From contig NZ_BHZE01000015.1 in NCBI RefSeq assembly GCF_003851885.1, positions 1 to 63,126 of the forward strand: a stretch of DNA of 63,126 nucleotides, given 5' to 3'. A model generated the notes under the pieces. That model was not told the origin of the DNA. It did not search any database and saw only the letters and a list, made by a program, of their open reading frames with translations. Positions within the stretch are counted from its first letter, which is position 1. Every line of letters starts with the position of its first letter. The DNA is from Thermaurantimonas aggregans (GTDB lineage Bacteria; Bacteroidota; Bacteroidia; Flavobacteriales; Schleiferiaceae). The position numbers and the translations under genes are program-made. Shown one piece after another: positions 52,795 to 63,036 of the stretch.

Positions 52795-54102
52795 CTAAAC
52801 TAGTACAGATTCTCTGTGTTGGGTAAGGTCGAGTCCGTCAATTTCTTGTGCTTCTGACACACGCATGGGAATAATGCGTTCGGTGAGTTTATACAGAAGC
52901 CACGAAACTCCAAAGACAAAAGCAACTACGACGACCAGAGCGGCTAAATGAGCAAGAAACAGCTCAGTAGAACCGGTAATCAGTCCACCTACACGAGCAA
53001 AAACAGCGGTAAATATCATTCCCGAAATGCCGCCAACACCATGACAAGGAAACACATCGAGCGTATCGTCGAGCGATGAGCGCTCTCGCCTCCGAACGGC
53101 ATAGTTGCTAATGATGGCAGAGGTAAAACCAATAAAAAGTGAAGCTCCATAGCCCACAAAACCTGCTGCCGGTGTAATGGCTACCAGTCCAACCACCGCT
53201 CCAATGCAAGCGCCCAGAGCGCTGATTTTTCTGCCACGGTACACATCGGTGAGCACCCAGCCTATCAGTGCCGATGCACTTGCTAGATGTGTATTGATAA
53301 ATGCATCGACTGCCAGAGCGTTTGCTCCCAGGGCTGATCCTGAATTAAAGCCAAACCAGCCGAACCAAAGCAAGCCCGTGCCGAGAATTACATATGGAAT
53401 GTTGATGGGTGCCGGTGTAGTGTCGCGTCTTGGGCCCATGTGAATGGCACCTGCTAATGCAGCTACGCCCGCTGATATATGTACCACCGTGCCTCCAGCA
53501 AAATCGAGCACACCCCATTTAGCCAAGAAACCATCAGGATGCCAGGTCCAGTGCGCCAGAGGGCAATACACCAGCAGGGAAAACAACATCATAAACACCA
53601 AATATGCCCAGAACCGAATTCGCTCTGCAAAGCTGCCTGTGATGAGCGCTGGCGTAATAATGGCAAACTTCATCTGAAAGGCTGCAAAAAGCACAAATGG
53701 CAATCCGCTGCCCAATACCGGATGCTGGGCTGTGCCGACGTCTTTAAAAAAGGCATAGGTCAAAGGATTTCCGATGAATCCGCCTAAGGAATCGCCAAAT
53801 GCCAAACTAAAGCCCACTGCATACCACAAAAAGGTGATGATGCCAAGCGCCACAAAACTTTGAAGTAAGGTGGAAATAATGTTTTTTGGCCGCACCATTC
53901 CACCGTAAAAAAAGGATAGTCCAGGCGTCATCAGTAAGACTAATCCAGCTGAAGTGATCATCCATGCTACATCGCCGGTAGTTGCTGAATATTCGCCCTC
54001 TGGATGCGGGGTTGGGAGTATGGCAGCTAATGCAGCAATGGCAAAAAGGAGAAACACGATGCTACGTACAACTAATAGTTTTCTTTTTTCTGACATGGTC
54101 AA
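52795..54102 (-). CDS. amt: Ammonium transporter
   Basis: An inner-membrane ammonia channel of the Amt/Mep/Rh family, 435 residues with 11-12 helices. Family motifs include MTPGLSFFYGGMVRPKN, DFAGGTVVHISAGVAALA with a pore histidine, GWFGFNSGS, and CHGVGGISG near the end with the second His. No glnK/PII gene is adjacent, although amt genes often have one. A poorly conserved hydrophobic N-terminus may be a cleaved signal, as in other Amt proteins. Confidence 0.96.
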   Translation of the reverse strand: MTMSEKRKLLVVRSIVFLLFAIAALAAILPTPHPEGEYSATTGDVAWMITSAGLVLLMTPGLSFFYGGMVRPKNIISTLLQSFVALGIITFLWYAVGFSLAFGDSLGGFIGNPLTYAFFKDVGTAQHPVLGSGLPFVLFAAFQMKFAIITPALITGSFAERIRFWAYLVFMMLFSLLVYCPLAHWTWHPDGFLAKWGVLDFAGGTVVHISAGVAALAGAIHMGPRRDTTPAPINIPYVILGTGLLWFGWFGFNSGSALGANALAVDAFINTHLASASALIGWVLTDVYRGRKISALGACIGAVVGLVAITPAAGFVGYGASLFIGFTSAIISNYAVRRRERSSLDDTLDVFPCHGVGGISGMIFTAVFARVGGLITGSTELFLAHLAALVVVVAFVFGVSWLLYKLTERIIPMRVSEAQEIDGLDLTQHRESVLV

Positions 54103-54477
54103 GGGGTTTTGATTGCGAAAGCAATATTAATGGAATCTGGAGAATAATGCATTAAATATGCAAGTACCCCCTTAAAAAATTCATTAAAAAGCCAAAAAAA
54201 TACATTTAAAATCAGACATACCCCTACGAAAATAGGGGGTGAGATAAAAATAAATATTTCAAATCGGGTTTTAGAACTTTAAAAGACAATCGCAAAACTT
54301 TTAATTTTTTACGCATGGAGCACTTATAGATGGAAGAAAGTTGACGTCCGGTTGTATTGTGTTAATTTGTAAACTTTCGATCAGCAAGGGCTTAGTGCAG
54401 AGATTTGCATTTACAATAAATGGATGGCCGAGATTTCAAAGAAATTGCTGTTACAAGGTCATCAGAAAGTGTTCGAA
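54103..54477. promoter_or_regulatory. Upstream region of amt
   Basis: The 375 bases hold no gene. The words TACCCCCTT (54164-54172), TACCCCTA (54219-54226) and, inverted, TAGGGGGT (54233-54240) recur, and the last two form a hairpin (ACCCCTA/TAGGGG, 6-nt loop). They may be binding sites of a nitrogen regulator or the leader's structure. The rest is AT-rich. Confidence 0.4.
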
Positions 54478-55188
54478 TCAGGACTTTTTAAACCTCGTAA
54501 AGACGATGCTGGCCGTGAAACCATAGTTGCTCATAGAAAGCGCATAATCGCGCCTGTTTGTATAGTCAGGGTAGTTAAACTCTTCGAACGTAAACATGTA
54601 GTACGGTCGAATCTCAAGAAACCGCCAGCGCAGAATGAGGCTGAGATTCAAGCCATCGTGTATGGGTCCTTTCCAATACAAAAGTTGTATGGTTTCAACG
54701 TAATCGACCCATTTACCATTTTCAAATTCATCTCTGGGGTAAAACTTTTTCTGCAAGTGTACATTCCCAAAGTTGTAATGGATGCCAAAGCGCAGGAAAG
54801 AACCCTCCCCACCAAACACGAAGCCCACCGAGTGGCAACCGTACCGCATTCGGTATTGTCCTATCAAATTTCGATCGGGAAAGTAGGCTTCGTTGCTGTA
54901 GTTGCGCTTACGATAATAATTATATTCCAACGATACGGGTATTCCATTGCCAAAATCATCGCCGAAATTCATGCGCAATCCCCAAAAGTAACCTGTGCCT
55001 ACCGGTGATAAGGCAAATTCTCCCTGGTCAGGGTAAGTCTGCTGATAATCGGCGTTTACGTTTTTAAAATATTCAGGGATTTTTGTTAGTACCGGCATGT
55101 TATATCCAATGTAAAAGTCAAATAATTTCTGACCTGAGGCTATACTGCCGGCAACAAGCATCCATACCAATAGTAATGCCCGATACAT
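54478..55188 (-). CDS. Outer-membrane beta-barrel-like protein
   Basis: A 236-residue protein with a signal peptide (LLLVWMLVAGSIASGQ) and about ten alternating strands rich in Tyr, Phe and Gly (GYFWGLRMNFGDDFG, SVGFVFGGEG, FLRFGIHYNFGNVHL, RPYYMFTF), ending in TASIVFTRFKKS. This is the pattern of a small outer-membrane barrel. No specific family recognised. The opposite strand has a long open frame that I judge to be a shadow. Confidence 0.72.
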   Translation of the reverse strand: MYRALLLVWMLVAGSIASGQKLFDFYIGYNMPVLTKIPEYFKNVNADYQQTYPDQGEFALSPVGTGYFWGLRMNFGDDFGNGIPVSLEYNYYRKRNYSNEAYFPDRNLIGQYRMRYGCHSVGFVFGGEGSFLRFGIHYNFGNVHLQKKFYPRDEFENGKWVDYVETIQLLYWKGPIHDGLNLSLILRWRFLEIRPYYMFTFEEFNYPDYTNRRDYALSMSNYGFTASIVFTRFKKS

Positions 55189-55336
55189 TTTTTAGTTCAT
55201 TTTTTACAAACTTCCCATTGCATACCATTTAATTCGATACTGCAAATGCAGTATTACTTCCATACAGCTATTGACAATCCTTAACAAACCAATAAAGAAG
55301 CATCGACTTACTTTTGAGCCCGATAGACGGTTGATA

Positions 55337-56959
55337 ATGAATTTCATTAGAAAATACTGGCCGGTGCTTGCTACGCCTTTGCTTTTATGGGCATCTTGGC
55401 CCGATAGGGGCTTTCCACTGTTCATTTTTATTGCCTTTGTGCCTTTGCTTTGGTTGTATGAAGTTGTTTCTAATTCAGAACCCAAGCGCTATCGGGCCTT
55501 CAGGGTTTGGTTTACGATGTATGTCGCTTTCGCTTTATTTAATTTATTCGTCACCAGCTGGATATGGAATGCCCACTGGAGTGGGGTAGTGGCAGTATGC
55601 ACCTTCAATGCCGCACTAATGGCGCTAGTGTTTTTGGCAGCGCACAAAGTAAGACATGTGCTTGGGCCAAAAAGGGGCTGGATTGCTTTGGTGGCGTTTT
55701 GGCTGGCCTTTGAAAATTTTCACCAAGACTGGGAGATGAGCTGGCCATGGCTTACGTTAGGAAATGCCTTTGCCCATTATCCGGAGTGGGTTCAGTGGTA
55801 CGACATTACAAGTGTTTCTGGAGGTACTCTTTGGATTTGGATTGTAAATATCTTGATTTATCATGTGTTTAAACAGTATTTAAAAAAATCAACACCTTTC
55901 CGGCGTTTGGCCTTTAGTTACATTAGCATTGTGCTCTGGATAGGTCTTCCGGTTGTTTATAGCCTTTACAAATACAATACTTATGTTGACAACCCGGTCG
56001 GTAGCACGCGAGTAGTGATCGTTCAGCCAAATTTTGATGCCTACACAGAGAAATTTGATTTGCCACAAACATTTCAAATTCAACGATTTATTGAATTAGC
56101 GCAGTCTAAAATGGACAGCACGACCGAATGGGTCATCGGCCCTGAGACCATGCTGCCTGAGCCTATCGAAGAGAGTGCTGCAAGGTATCATCCCGATTAC
56201 CAGTTGCTCAATGCTTTTAAGGACCAATATCCTAGAGTAAATCTGTTGTTAGGTGCTTCTACCTATACGAGTTACACAGATCCGGCTAAGGTTACCCCAA
56301 CTGCTCGCAAATATGCCAATGCCGAAGCGTGGTATGATGTGTTCAATGCGGCTGCTTTTTTTGGCGAGGTATATCAACCGAAATTTTACCACAAGTCGAA
56401 ACTTGTGGTAGGGGTTGAGCACTTTCCCTTTTCTACGCTGCTCAAGCCTTTGCTTGAGCAAGCCGTGGGATCGTTTGGTGGCACCACAGGTACACATGGC
56501 ATTCAAAAGGAGCGCACGGTATTTCTGCATTCGGTCAATGGTTCAGGCACATCTTCGGTCATTTGTTTTGAATCTGTTTTTCCAGAGTTTGTTAGCCTTT
56601 TTGTAAGAAATGGCGCGAATTTTATTTCCATTATTACTAACGACGATTGGTGGGGAAACACGGCGGGCCATAGGCAGCACTTGCAGTATGCTCGTCTTAG
56701 AGCAGTAGAAAATCGCCGATGGATAGCCCGCAGCGCTAATACGGGAATTTCAGCCGTGATCAATTCGAGAGGAGATATTGTGCAAGCGCTTCCTTATAAA
56801 TCTGCTGGTGCGCTGGCAGCTGACATTCCTTTGCTCACGGAGCAGACCTTCTTTACGGCTACTGGCGATGTGATTTCGCGGGTATCCTGGTTTCTGTCGG
56901 GTTTTTTGGTATTGTATACCTTGGCTTATGCATTAAGAAAGAAAAAAATAGAAACTTGA
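55337..56959 (+). CDS. lnt: Apolipoprotein N-acyltransferase
   Basis: It adds the third acyl chain to lipoproteins in the inner membrane. The ATG at 55337 gives 540 residues. The N-terminal half has about six helices. The nitrilase-like periplasmic half has the catalytic triad in its usual setting: Glu in VIGPETMLPEP, Lys in KFYHKSKLVVGVEHFP, and Cys in SVICFESVFPEF. The many lipoproteins in this window are likely clients. An upstream GTG/ATG frame would add 22 residues that break the first helix. Confidence 0.92.
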   Translation: MNFIRKYWPVLATPLLLWASWPDRGFPLFIFIAFVPLLWLYEVVSNSEPKRYRAFRVWFTMYVAFALFNLFVTSWIWNAHWSGVVAVCTFNAALMALVFLAAHKVRHVLGPKRGWIALVAFWLAFENFHQDWEMSWPWLTLGNAFAHYPEWVQWYDITSVSGGTLWIWIVNILIYHVFKQYLKKSTPFRRLAFSYISIVLWIGLPVVYSLYKYNTYVDNPVGSTRVVIVQPNFDAYTEKFDLPQTFQIQRFIELAQSKMDSTTEWVIGPETMLPEPIEESAARYHPDYQLLNAFKDQYPRVNLLLGASTYTSYTDPAKVTPTARKYANAEAWYDVFNAAAFFGEVYQPKFYHKSKLVVGVEHFPFSTLLKPLLEQAVGSFGGTTGTHGIQKERTVFLHSVNGSGTSSVICFESVFPEFVSLFVRNGANFISIITNDDWWGNTAGHRQHLQYARLRAVENRRWIARSANTGISAVINSRGDIVQALPYKSAGALAADIPLLTEQTFFTATGDVISRVSWFLSGFLVLYTLAYALRKKKIET

Positions 56960-57014
56960 TGCCGAACAGTCAGACGTTTACGCGGTTTAAGTATTTGAAT
57001 AACTACGAGAGTAC

Positions 57015-57608
57015 ATGTCTAATTTTCAAAAGATAAGGCTTTTTCCACTGCGGTTGTTTTTGCTGCCAGGAGAGTCAGCTGATTTACACATTTATGAGGA
57101 GCGCTATAAACAATTGCTAAAAGACATATTAAAGGGAGATCGGCAATTTGGCATCGTACTAGCAAGTCCGCTCAATACCAGAAACTTAGGAAGTCTGGTC
57201 GAAATTATCGACGTTACCAAGCGCTACCCTGGAGGTGAAGCTGACATCATCGTGAAGTGCAAAGAGCTGTTTTACTTAAAGAAGTTTATTTCTTCGTACG
57301 ATGCAGACAGCCTGTATCCAGGAGGGCTGGTAGAGGAACTGCTCTTTGACGATTACTTGTGTCCGAAGGCTCTTCTCTTTGAATTTGAGCAATACAAAGA
57401 AATTCGCGATGAGCAATATTTCTTTGTCGATACCATCACTTTGCACCAGTTGGCTCTAAAACTTCCAATGAGCGAAGCTGAAAAAATTGAATATGTAAAG
57501 TGCTCAACCTTTGAGTCTCGCGTTTCTTATTTGAGGAGTTTCATAAAATACCTGAAACTCATTGAAATCCAAGAAAAAAATACATATCATTCCATTTATT
57601 TGAATTAG
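57015..57608 (+). CDS. LON substrate-binding (N-terminal) domain protein
   Basis: A 197-residue protein like the N-terminal domain of Lon protease without the ATPase or protease: LRLFLLPGESADLHIYEERYKQLLKD, then RQFGIVLASP, GSLVEIIDVTKRYPGGEADIIVKC. Such stand-alone proteins are common in Bacteroidota. Function is unknown. They may act as substrate-recognition factors. It lies 55 bases after lnt. Confidence 0.82.
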   Translation: MSNFQKIRLFPLRLFLLPGESADLHIYEERYKQLLKDILKGDRQFGIVLASPLNTRNLGSLVEIIDVTKRYPGGEADIIVKCKELFYLKKFISSYDADSLYPGGLVEELLFDDYLCPKALLFEFEQYKEIRDEQYFFVDTITLHQLALKLPMSEAEKIEYVKCSTFESRVSYLRSFIKYLKLIEIQEKNTYHSIYLN

Positions 57609-57644
57609 TTGCTATATTAGCTGAATGTTAATAAGTGGCTAAAA

Positions 57645-58031
57645 GTGTTTCTTCACATCCAGAACGGTATCGAAATACAGCATTCAGCGCAATTTGTTGC
57701 GCGGCTCAAGACCCATTTAGGGCCTGTTTTTGTTTTCAATCAAGAAATTGTGATTCGGAATTACAATGACTTTCCTCTGTTGCTCACCAATAGGCATTGG
57801 GAAATTAAAGACCTCTATTTGCAGTCGAGTGAGCTATCGGGTGAGGGTTTCACCGGGCAGGTGCCCTTAATATTGCCCAACTGTTCGTTCTCTTACTCTA
57901 CGTTGTTGCATTTCAGGAGTTTCATTGGTAAAATAAAAGGGTATTATACTTTAATATCGTCTGAAGATTCTAGGCTTTTTAAGATAGAATTTCCTGAATT
58001 TCAGTTGATAGCCAGTCACATTTTAAACTGA
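57645..58031 (+). CDS. apaG: ApaG domain protein
   Basis: A 128-residue fibronectin-III-like protein. It matches ApaG by its LLTNRHWEIKD stretch, the GEGFTGQVPLILPNCSFSYST block and the GYYTLISSED...FKIEFPEF end. ApaG has been linked to magnesium/cobalt resistance and diadenosine-tetraphosphate metabolism through its operon in enterobacteria, but its direct role is unclear. The GTG start (57645) is the only fitting one. It is followed after 6 bases by the next gene. Confidence 0.88.
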   Translation: MFLHIQNGIEIQHSAQFVARLKTHLGPVFVFNQEIVIRNYNDFPLLLTNRHWEIKDLYLQSSELSGEGFTGQVPLILPNCSFSYSTLLHFRSFIGKIKGYYTLISSEDSRLFKIEFPEFQLIASHILN

Positions 58032-58037
58032 TAAAGA

Positions 58038-58628
58038 ATGAAGTTAGCCCTGAGTTTGGTGTTCTATTACTTCATGCATTCGCTTTTGGCGTCTCTGGCG
58101 GTGAAAAGATTTTTTATCCAACATCTTTCTGTACAGAATTATCGACTTTTCTATTCGCTCTTATCAGTTGTACTGTTAGCAATACCATTGAATTTTTATC
58201 TTAAAAGTGCCTCTAATAATTTTTTTAACACCGGTATTGTTGGCCGGTTTGTCTTCTTGACGTTGGCTTTGCTGTCGCTTCGGGTTTTTGTGCTTTCCTT
58301 CCGCAGAGTGCGTATCTCTGAATTTTTGGGTTTTCAAACAACCGAAAACACTCCATTGATCGTAAATGGCATTTACCGTCACTTACGGCATCCTTTGTAT
58401 TTTGCTACTATTGCCTTGTTAGCAGGATTGTTTATAGCCATACCTTCAGAAAAGAATCTCATTTTACTCACAATCACCTCATTATATGTCATCATAGGTG
58501 CTGCGTTGGAAGAGGATCGATTGATTCAGCAATTTGGCGACAAATACGTTGCCTACCGCAGTCAAACGCCCATGCTTCTGCCCAACGATCCCTTGAGCTT
58601 CTTGCGCTTTGTCATAAGAAACCCTTAA
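58038..58628 (+). CDS. Isoprenylcysteine methyltransferase-like membrane protein
   Basis: A 196-residue protein with about five helices and the C-terminal signature of the PEMT/ICMT methyltransferase group: GIYRHLRHPLYF, then LEEDRLIQQFGDKYVAYRSQTPMLLP, which holds the SAM-binding residues. The substrate in bacteria is not known. A lipid or a prenylated compound is a guess. It ends 63 bases before leuS. Confidence 0.85.
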   Translation: MKLALSLVFYYFMHSLLASLAVKRFFIQHLSVQNYRLFYSLLSVVLLAIPLNFYLKSASNNFFNTGIVGRFVFLTLALLSLRVFVLSFRRVRISEFLGFQTTENTPLIVNGIYRHLRHPLYFATIALLAGLFIAIPSEKNLILLTITSLYVIIGAALEEDRLIQQFGDKYVAYRSQTPMLLPNDPLSFLRFVIRNP

Positions 58629-58652
58629 GCTCTTTTAATCTTTGGTATAGGC

Positions 58653-58660
58653 TACTTTTG
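58653..58660 (+). promoter_or_regulatory. Promoter -7 box for leuS-lpxD
   Basis: TACTTTTG, the same octamer as at gpsA and the PaaE-like gene, lies 31 bases before the leuS ATG. Confidence 0.5.
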
Positions 58661-58691
58661 CGGCTCACAAGATGGAATTTGACAAGCTGTA

Positions 58692-61475
58692 ATGGAATAC
58701 AATCATCGCGACATTGAGAAGCGCTGGGTAGAGTACTGGCGCACACATCGACTTTATGAAACCAAAGAAGACCCCTCGAAACCCAAATACTATGTGCTCG
58801 ACATGTTTCCCTATCCATCAGGAGCAGGGCTTCATGTGGGCCATCCACTCGGCTACATAGCCAGCGATATTTACGCGCGCTACAAGCGCCACAAGGGCTA
58901 TAACGTGCTTCACCCCATGGGCTATGATAGCTTTGGGTTGCCGGCTGAGCAGTATGCTATACAAACAGGGCAACATCCGGCCATCACTACCGAGCGCAAC
59001 ATTCAGCGCTATCGCCAGCAGCTCGATCAGCTCGGACTGAGCTACGATTGGAGTCGCGAGGTGCGCACCAGCGATCCAGCTTATTACAAGTGGACTCAGT
59101 GGATTTTTCTTAAATTCTTCGACTCGTGGTATAACAAAGACACCGATAAAGCCGAGCACATTCAATCGCTTATTGCGCATTTCGAAAAGAATGGCACCCA
59201 TGGGCTCAACGCAGCCTGTACCGAGCCGCTTGAGTTTTCTGCCCAGGATTGGGCGAATTTCTCTGAAGAAAAAAAGCAAGAAATTCTCCTTAACTACCGC
59301 CTAGCCTATCGCTCAGAGAGCGTGGTAAACTGGTGCCCGGCGCTTGGAACCGTACTGGCCAACGATGAAGTAAAAGATGGCCTCTCTGAGAGAGGTGGAC
59401 ATCCGGTTGAGCAAAAAAAGATGATGCAGTGGAGCCTGCGCATATCAGCCTACGCGCAGCGATTGCTCAACGGTTTAGACACCATCGATTGGAGCGAAGC
59501 ACTTAAAGAATCTCAGCGCAATTGGATTGGCCGAAGTGAGGGGGCACTAATCCAATTTGCCACTGATCAAGGTCCCAATATCACAGTTTTTACCACTCGG
59601 CCAGATACGCTCTTTGGTTCTACGTTTTTGGTTTTGGCCCCAGAGCATGAGTTGGTCGACGCCATCACTACAGATGCTTACAGAGCAGACGTCGAGGCCT
59701 ATCGGTCGTACGTAAAATCGCGCAGCGAGCGCGACCGCATGGCCGACGTAAAAACCGTTACAGGTCAATTTACCGGTTGTTACGCCATACATCCGTTTAC
59801 AGGCGAGAAACTCCCGGTGTACATTGCCGAGTACGTCTTAGCCGGCTATGGCACTGGAGCCATCATGGCTGTGCCGGCACACGACGGTCGCGACCATCGC
59901 TTTGCTTTGAAGTTTCAGTTGCCCATTCGCCAGGTGATTGAACCGGGTTTTGATTGGGATTTTTCAAAAGAAGCCTATGAAGAAAAAGTAGGAACTTCGG
60001 TAAACTCCGATTTCATTTCAGGCTTACAAGTACCTCAGGCCATACAGCGCATGATCGAAGAATTGGTAGCACGCGGCATCGGACAGCGCAAGGTAAATTT
60101 TCGACTTCGCGATGCGGTCTTTGGTCGTCAGCGCTATTGGGGCGAGCCTATCCCGATTTATTACAAAAACGGTATTCCCTATCCATTGCCTGTTGATAAA
60201 CTCCCGCTCGAACTCCCCACTATCGATAAATATTTGCCTACCGAAGAGGGCGAACCGCCCTTAGCGCGTGCTCAAAACTGGCACTACACCGATGAGGATG
60301 GCAATAGGTGGCCTCTTGAAACCACCACTATGCCCGGCTGGGCTGGTAGCAGTTGGTACTACCTGCGTTATATGGACCCTCACAATCCAAATGCCCCTTT
60401 TTCAAAAGAAGCTGAACTCTACTGGCAGAATGTAGATCTCTACATGGGCGGCTCTGAACATGCCACAGGCCATCTGCTCTATGCCCGATTTTGGCATAAA
60501 TTTCTATACGACCTCGGCTATGTAAGCACAGAGGAGCCCTTCCAAAAGCTCATCAACCAGGGAATGATTCAAGGCATGAGCGCTTTCGTGTACCGCATTA
60601 AGGGCGAAAAGCGCTTTGTCACCTACAGCAAAAAAGATCAGTTTGACACTCAGGCGCTTCATGTAGATGTATCATTGGTTGAAAACAATACCTTGAACAT
60701 CGATGCGTTTAAGCAATGGAGGTCAGAGTATGCTGATTACGAATTCATTACGGAAGACGACGGCTCTTATAAGGTGGGTCGAGAGGTGGAAAAAATGTCG
60801 AAATCAAAATACAATGTAATTAACCCCGACGACATCGTTGAAAAGTACGGAGCCGATACTCTGCGCGTATATGAAATGTTCCTCGGCCCAATAGAGCTTT
60901 CAAAGCCCTGGAATACCGACGGTATAACCGGCGTTTATAACTTTTTAAGAAAATATTGGCGCCTGCACTTCGATCCGAAAGGCAATTTTTCAGTTACAGA
61001 CGATGAACCGACAAGAGAAGAGCTTAAAATTCTTCATAAAACCATAAAAAAAGTAACGCTCGACATTGAAAACTTCAGCTACAACACTTGCGTTTCAGCA
61101 TTTATGATTTGTGTAAACGAGTTGTCGGCATTGAAGTGTAACAAAATGCAAATTCTTGAACCACTAGCAGTGCTGCTTGCACCTTTTGCCCCTCACGTTG
61201 CAGAAGAGTGCTATCAAAAAATGAGACCTGGAGAGTCAGTCTTATTGGCACCGTGGCCAATATGGGACGAACAAATCCTTGTGGAAAACACCTTTGAATA
61301 TCCGGTGAGCTTCAATGGAAAAACGCGCTTTAACCTTTTGCTCTCTAAAACGCTTTCACCAAAAGAGATCGAAGAAGCTGTGCTAGCCGAACCAAAAACA
61401 GCAAAATACCTCGACGGTAAGACGCCTAAAAAAGTCATTGTAGTACCCGGCCGAATAATAAATATCGTTGTCTGA
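58692..61475 (+). CDS. leuS: Leucyl-tRNA synthetase
   Basis: It charges tRNA(Leu). The 927-residue class I synthetase has the HIGH motif as HVGH (in [16 protein letters not shown]) and KMSKS as [16 protein letters not shown], the editing domain with [21 protein letters not shown], and a short C-terminal anticodon-binding region. Two Bacteroidota-type insertions lengthen it over the E. coli enzyme (860). It overlaps lpxD by one base. Confidence 0.98.
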   Translation: MEYNHRDIEKRWVEYWRTHRLYETKEDPSKPKYYVLDMFPYPSGAGLHVGHPLGYIASDIYARYKRHKGYNVLHPMGYDSFGLPAEQYAIQTGQHPAITTERNIQRYRQQLDQLGLSYDWSREVRTSDPAYYKWTQWIFLKFFDSWYNKDTDKAEHIQSLIAHFEKNGTHGLNAACTEPLEFSAQDWANFSEEKKQEILLNYRLAYRSESVVNWCPALGTVLANDEVKDGLSERGGHPVEQKKMMQWSLRISAYAQRLLNGLDTIDWSEALKESQRNWIGRSEGALIQFATDQGPNITVFTTRPDTLFGSTFLVLAPEHELVDAITTDAYRADVEAYRSYVKSRSERDRMADVKTVTGQFTGCYAIHPFTGEKLPVYIAEYVLAGYGTGAIMAVPAHDGRDHRFALKFQLPIRQVIEPGFDWDFSKEAYEEKVGTSVNSDFISGLQVPQAIQRMIEELVARGIGQRKVNFRLRDAVFGRQRYWGEPIPIYYKNGIPYPLPVDKLPLELPTIDKYLPTEEGEPPLARAQNWHYTDEDGNRWPLETTTMPGWAGSSWYYLRYMDPHNPNAPFSKEAELYWQNVDLYMGGSEHATGHLLYARFWHKFLYDLGYVSTEEPFQKLINQGMIQGMSAFVYRIKGEKRFVTYSKKDQFDTQALHVDVSLVENNTLNIDAFKQWRSEYADYEFITEDDGSYKVGREVEKMSKSKYNVINPDDIVEKYGADTLRVYEMFLGPIELSKPWNTDGITGVYNFLRKYWRLHFDPKGNFSVTDDEPTREELKILHKTIKKVTLDIENFSYNTCVSAFMICVNELSALKCNKMQILEPLAVLLAPFAPHVAEECYQKMRPGESVLLAPWPIWDEQILVENTFEYPVSFNGKTRFNLLLSKTLSPKEIEEAVLAEPKTAKYLDGKTPKKVIVVPGRIINIVV

Positions 61476-62410
61476 TGAAATTGCCAAGACCCTATACCCT
61501 TTCTGAAATCGCCAACTTACTTCAGTGCGAATACAAAGGCGATAAAGACCAGATAGTCACTGGCTTTAACGAAATTCACCGCGTAGAACCAGGAGATATC
61601 GTCTTTGTCGATCACCCTAAATATTACGACAGAGCACTTCGAAGCTCTGCCACTGTTATTTTGATAAACAAAAAGGTGGAGGTGCCTAAGGGCAAAGGCT
61701 TGCTAATCTCCGATGACCCCTTTCGCGATTTTAACAAGCTCACCCGTTTCTTCAACCCCACAACGTACAATTCTGTACCTATTTCCGATAAGGCTAGCGT
61801 AGGCGAAGGCACAATTGTAGAGCCTTACGTAACAATAGGTGAGCGGGTGATTATTGGCAAAAACTGTATCATCCACAGCGGAGTACGCATACTAAATGAC
61901 ACTACTATTGGCGACAATGTGATCATACAGCCCAATACAGTCATTGGTTCTCATGCGTTTTACTACAAAAAACGCCCTGAAGGTTACGACCGATTGCTCA
62001 GCGGTGGAGGTGTGCTCATTGAAGACAACGTAGAGATAGGTGCAGGATGTACCATCGATCGAGGAGTAACTGCTACTACCCTTATAGGCCGAGGCACTAA
62101 AATCGATAACCAAGTGCAAATAGGCCATGATACCATTATCGGTAAAAATTGCCTTATCGCATCCCATGTTGGCATAGCTGGCTGTGTGGACATTGGCGAT
62201 GAAGTCATTCTTTGGGGGCAGGTGGGCGTAGCTTCTGGTCTTAAAATTGGTTCAAAAGCGGTTCTTCTGGGCCAATCAGGTGTAACCAAAGACTTGGAAG
62301 GCGGAAAAACTTATTTCGGCTCACCCGCCGAAGATGCACGTAAAAAATACCGAGAATTAGCGAGTATTCGGGTACTTCCGGAGATTATTGAGCGTCTTGA
62401 AATGGATTAG
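61475..62410 (+). CDS. lpxD: UDP-3-O-acylglucosamine N-acyltransferase
   Basis: A lipid A biosynthetic acyltransferase. The 311-residue protein has the LpxD N-terminal uridine-binding domain (FNEIHRVEPGDIVFVDHPKYYDRAL), the left-handed beta-helix of hexapeptide repeats, and the catalytic-His block NQVQIGHDTIIGKNCLIASHVGIAG. The position beside leuS is unusual; lpxD most often lies with lpxC or fabZ. A Bacteroidota genome may hold a second copy elsewhere. Confidence 0.9.
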   Translation: MKLPRPYTLSEIANLLQCEYKGDKDQIVTGFNEIHRVEPGDIVFVDHPKYYDRALRSSATVILINKKVEVPKGKGLLISDDPFRDFNKLTRFFNPTTYNSVPISDKASVGEGTIVEPYVTIGERVIIGKNCIIHSGVRILNDTTIGDNVIIQPNTVIGSHAFYYKKRPEGYDRLLSGGGVLIEDNVEIGAGCTIDRGVTATTLIGRGTKIDNQVQIGHDTIIGKNCLIASHVGIAGCVDIGDEVILWGQVGVASGLKIGSKAVLLGQSGVTKDLEGGKTYFGSPAEDARKKYRELASIRVLPEIIERLEMD

Positions 62411-62424
62411 AGTAACTTTTTATC

Positions 62425-62432
62425 TACTTTTG
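62425..62432 (+). promoter_or_regulatory. Promoter -7 box for the lipoprotein gene
   Basis: TACTTTTG begins 15 bases after the lpxD stop codon and 28 bases before the next ATG, giving that gene its own start. Confidence 0.45.
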
Positions 62433-62459
62433 CCGTTCTTAAGGAAAAATCAAACAATT

Positions 62460-62981
62460 ATGAAAAAAACCACAATTGCGCTTCTTTCTGCCCTTTTCAT
62501 TGGCGCCATAGCTTGTAAACGCGATAATAACGATCAACCACAACAAAAAGCTCTCTCAGAAATCATTGTCGGCGGATGGGAACTTACCAAAATGGATGTC
62601 TCTGCCAAAGCCAATTTTCTGGGCCAGCAAGTGGATATTATCGGCACAGGTTCAGACTTTACAGGTGTTGCTACTTTCAAGGCAAATCCTCAGGAAATCA
62701 GTTCTACAGCCAGCGCTTCAGTTAATGTGAAAATCGTTCTCGGTGGAACTGAAATTCCTTTCGACACTCTAAGCTTTGAAAACGTATTTGATCTCTACAA
62801 ATACAGCGTATTGAGCAACCAGCAAATTCGCTTGATCGGTCCTGAACAAGATACCATCAACATCGATGTAAAAGGTTACACCGAAAATACCATCGATATG
62901 GAATTTGTGGAAGACATCCCTGATGAAACGACAGGACAGGTCGTAAGTACAACATTTAAAGTAAGTGTTCGCAAAAAATAA
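62460..62981 (+). CDS. Lipocalin-like lipoprotein
   Basis: A 173-residue lipoprotein (signal LLSALFIGAIACKRD, Cys19). The mature part starts VGGWELTKMDV, typical of small lipocalin-like proteins of Bacteroidota, and continues as a series of strands to an end in FKVSVRKK. A longer frame from 62388 overlaps lpxD and lacks a proper signal peptide. Function unknown. Confidence 0.7.
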   Translation: MKKTTIALLSALFIGAIACKRDNNDQPQQKALSEIIVGGWELTKMDVSAKANFLGQQVDIIGTGSDFTGVATFKANPQEISSTASASVNVKIVLGGTEIPFDTLSFENVFDLYKYSVLSNQQIRLIGPEQDTINIDVKGYTENTIDMEFVEDIPDETTGQVVSTTFKVSVRKK

Positions 62982-63000
62982 GCTTCACCTAAATTGCACA

Positions 63001-63036
63001 GAAGGTGTCCAAAAAGTAAAGGACGCCTTCTTTTTT
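63001..63036 (+). terminator. Terminator of the lnt-lpxD region
   Basis: GAAGGTGTCC (63001-63010) pairs with GGACGCCTTC (63021-63030) around a 10-nt loop, followed by six T. The stem resembles the terminator at 191-226. Confidence 0.88.

Noticed and set aside
54424-55008. Long plus-strand open frame of 194 codons opposite the outer-membrane protein gene
   Set aside because: Its codons are the shadow of a minus-strand gene with a clear signal peptide and barrel pattern, and its own translation shows no domain.
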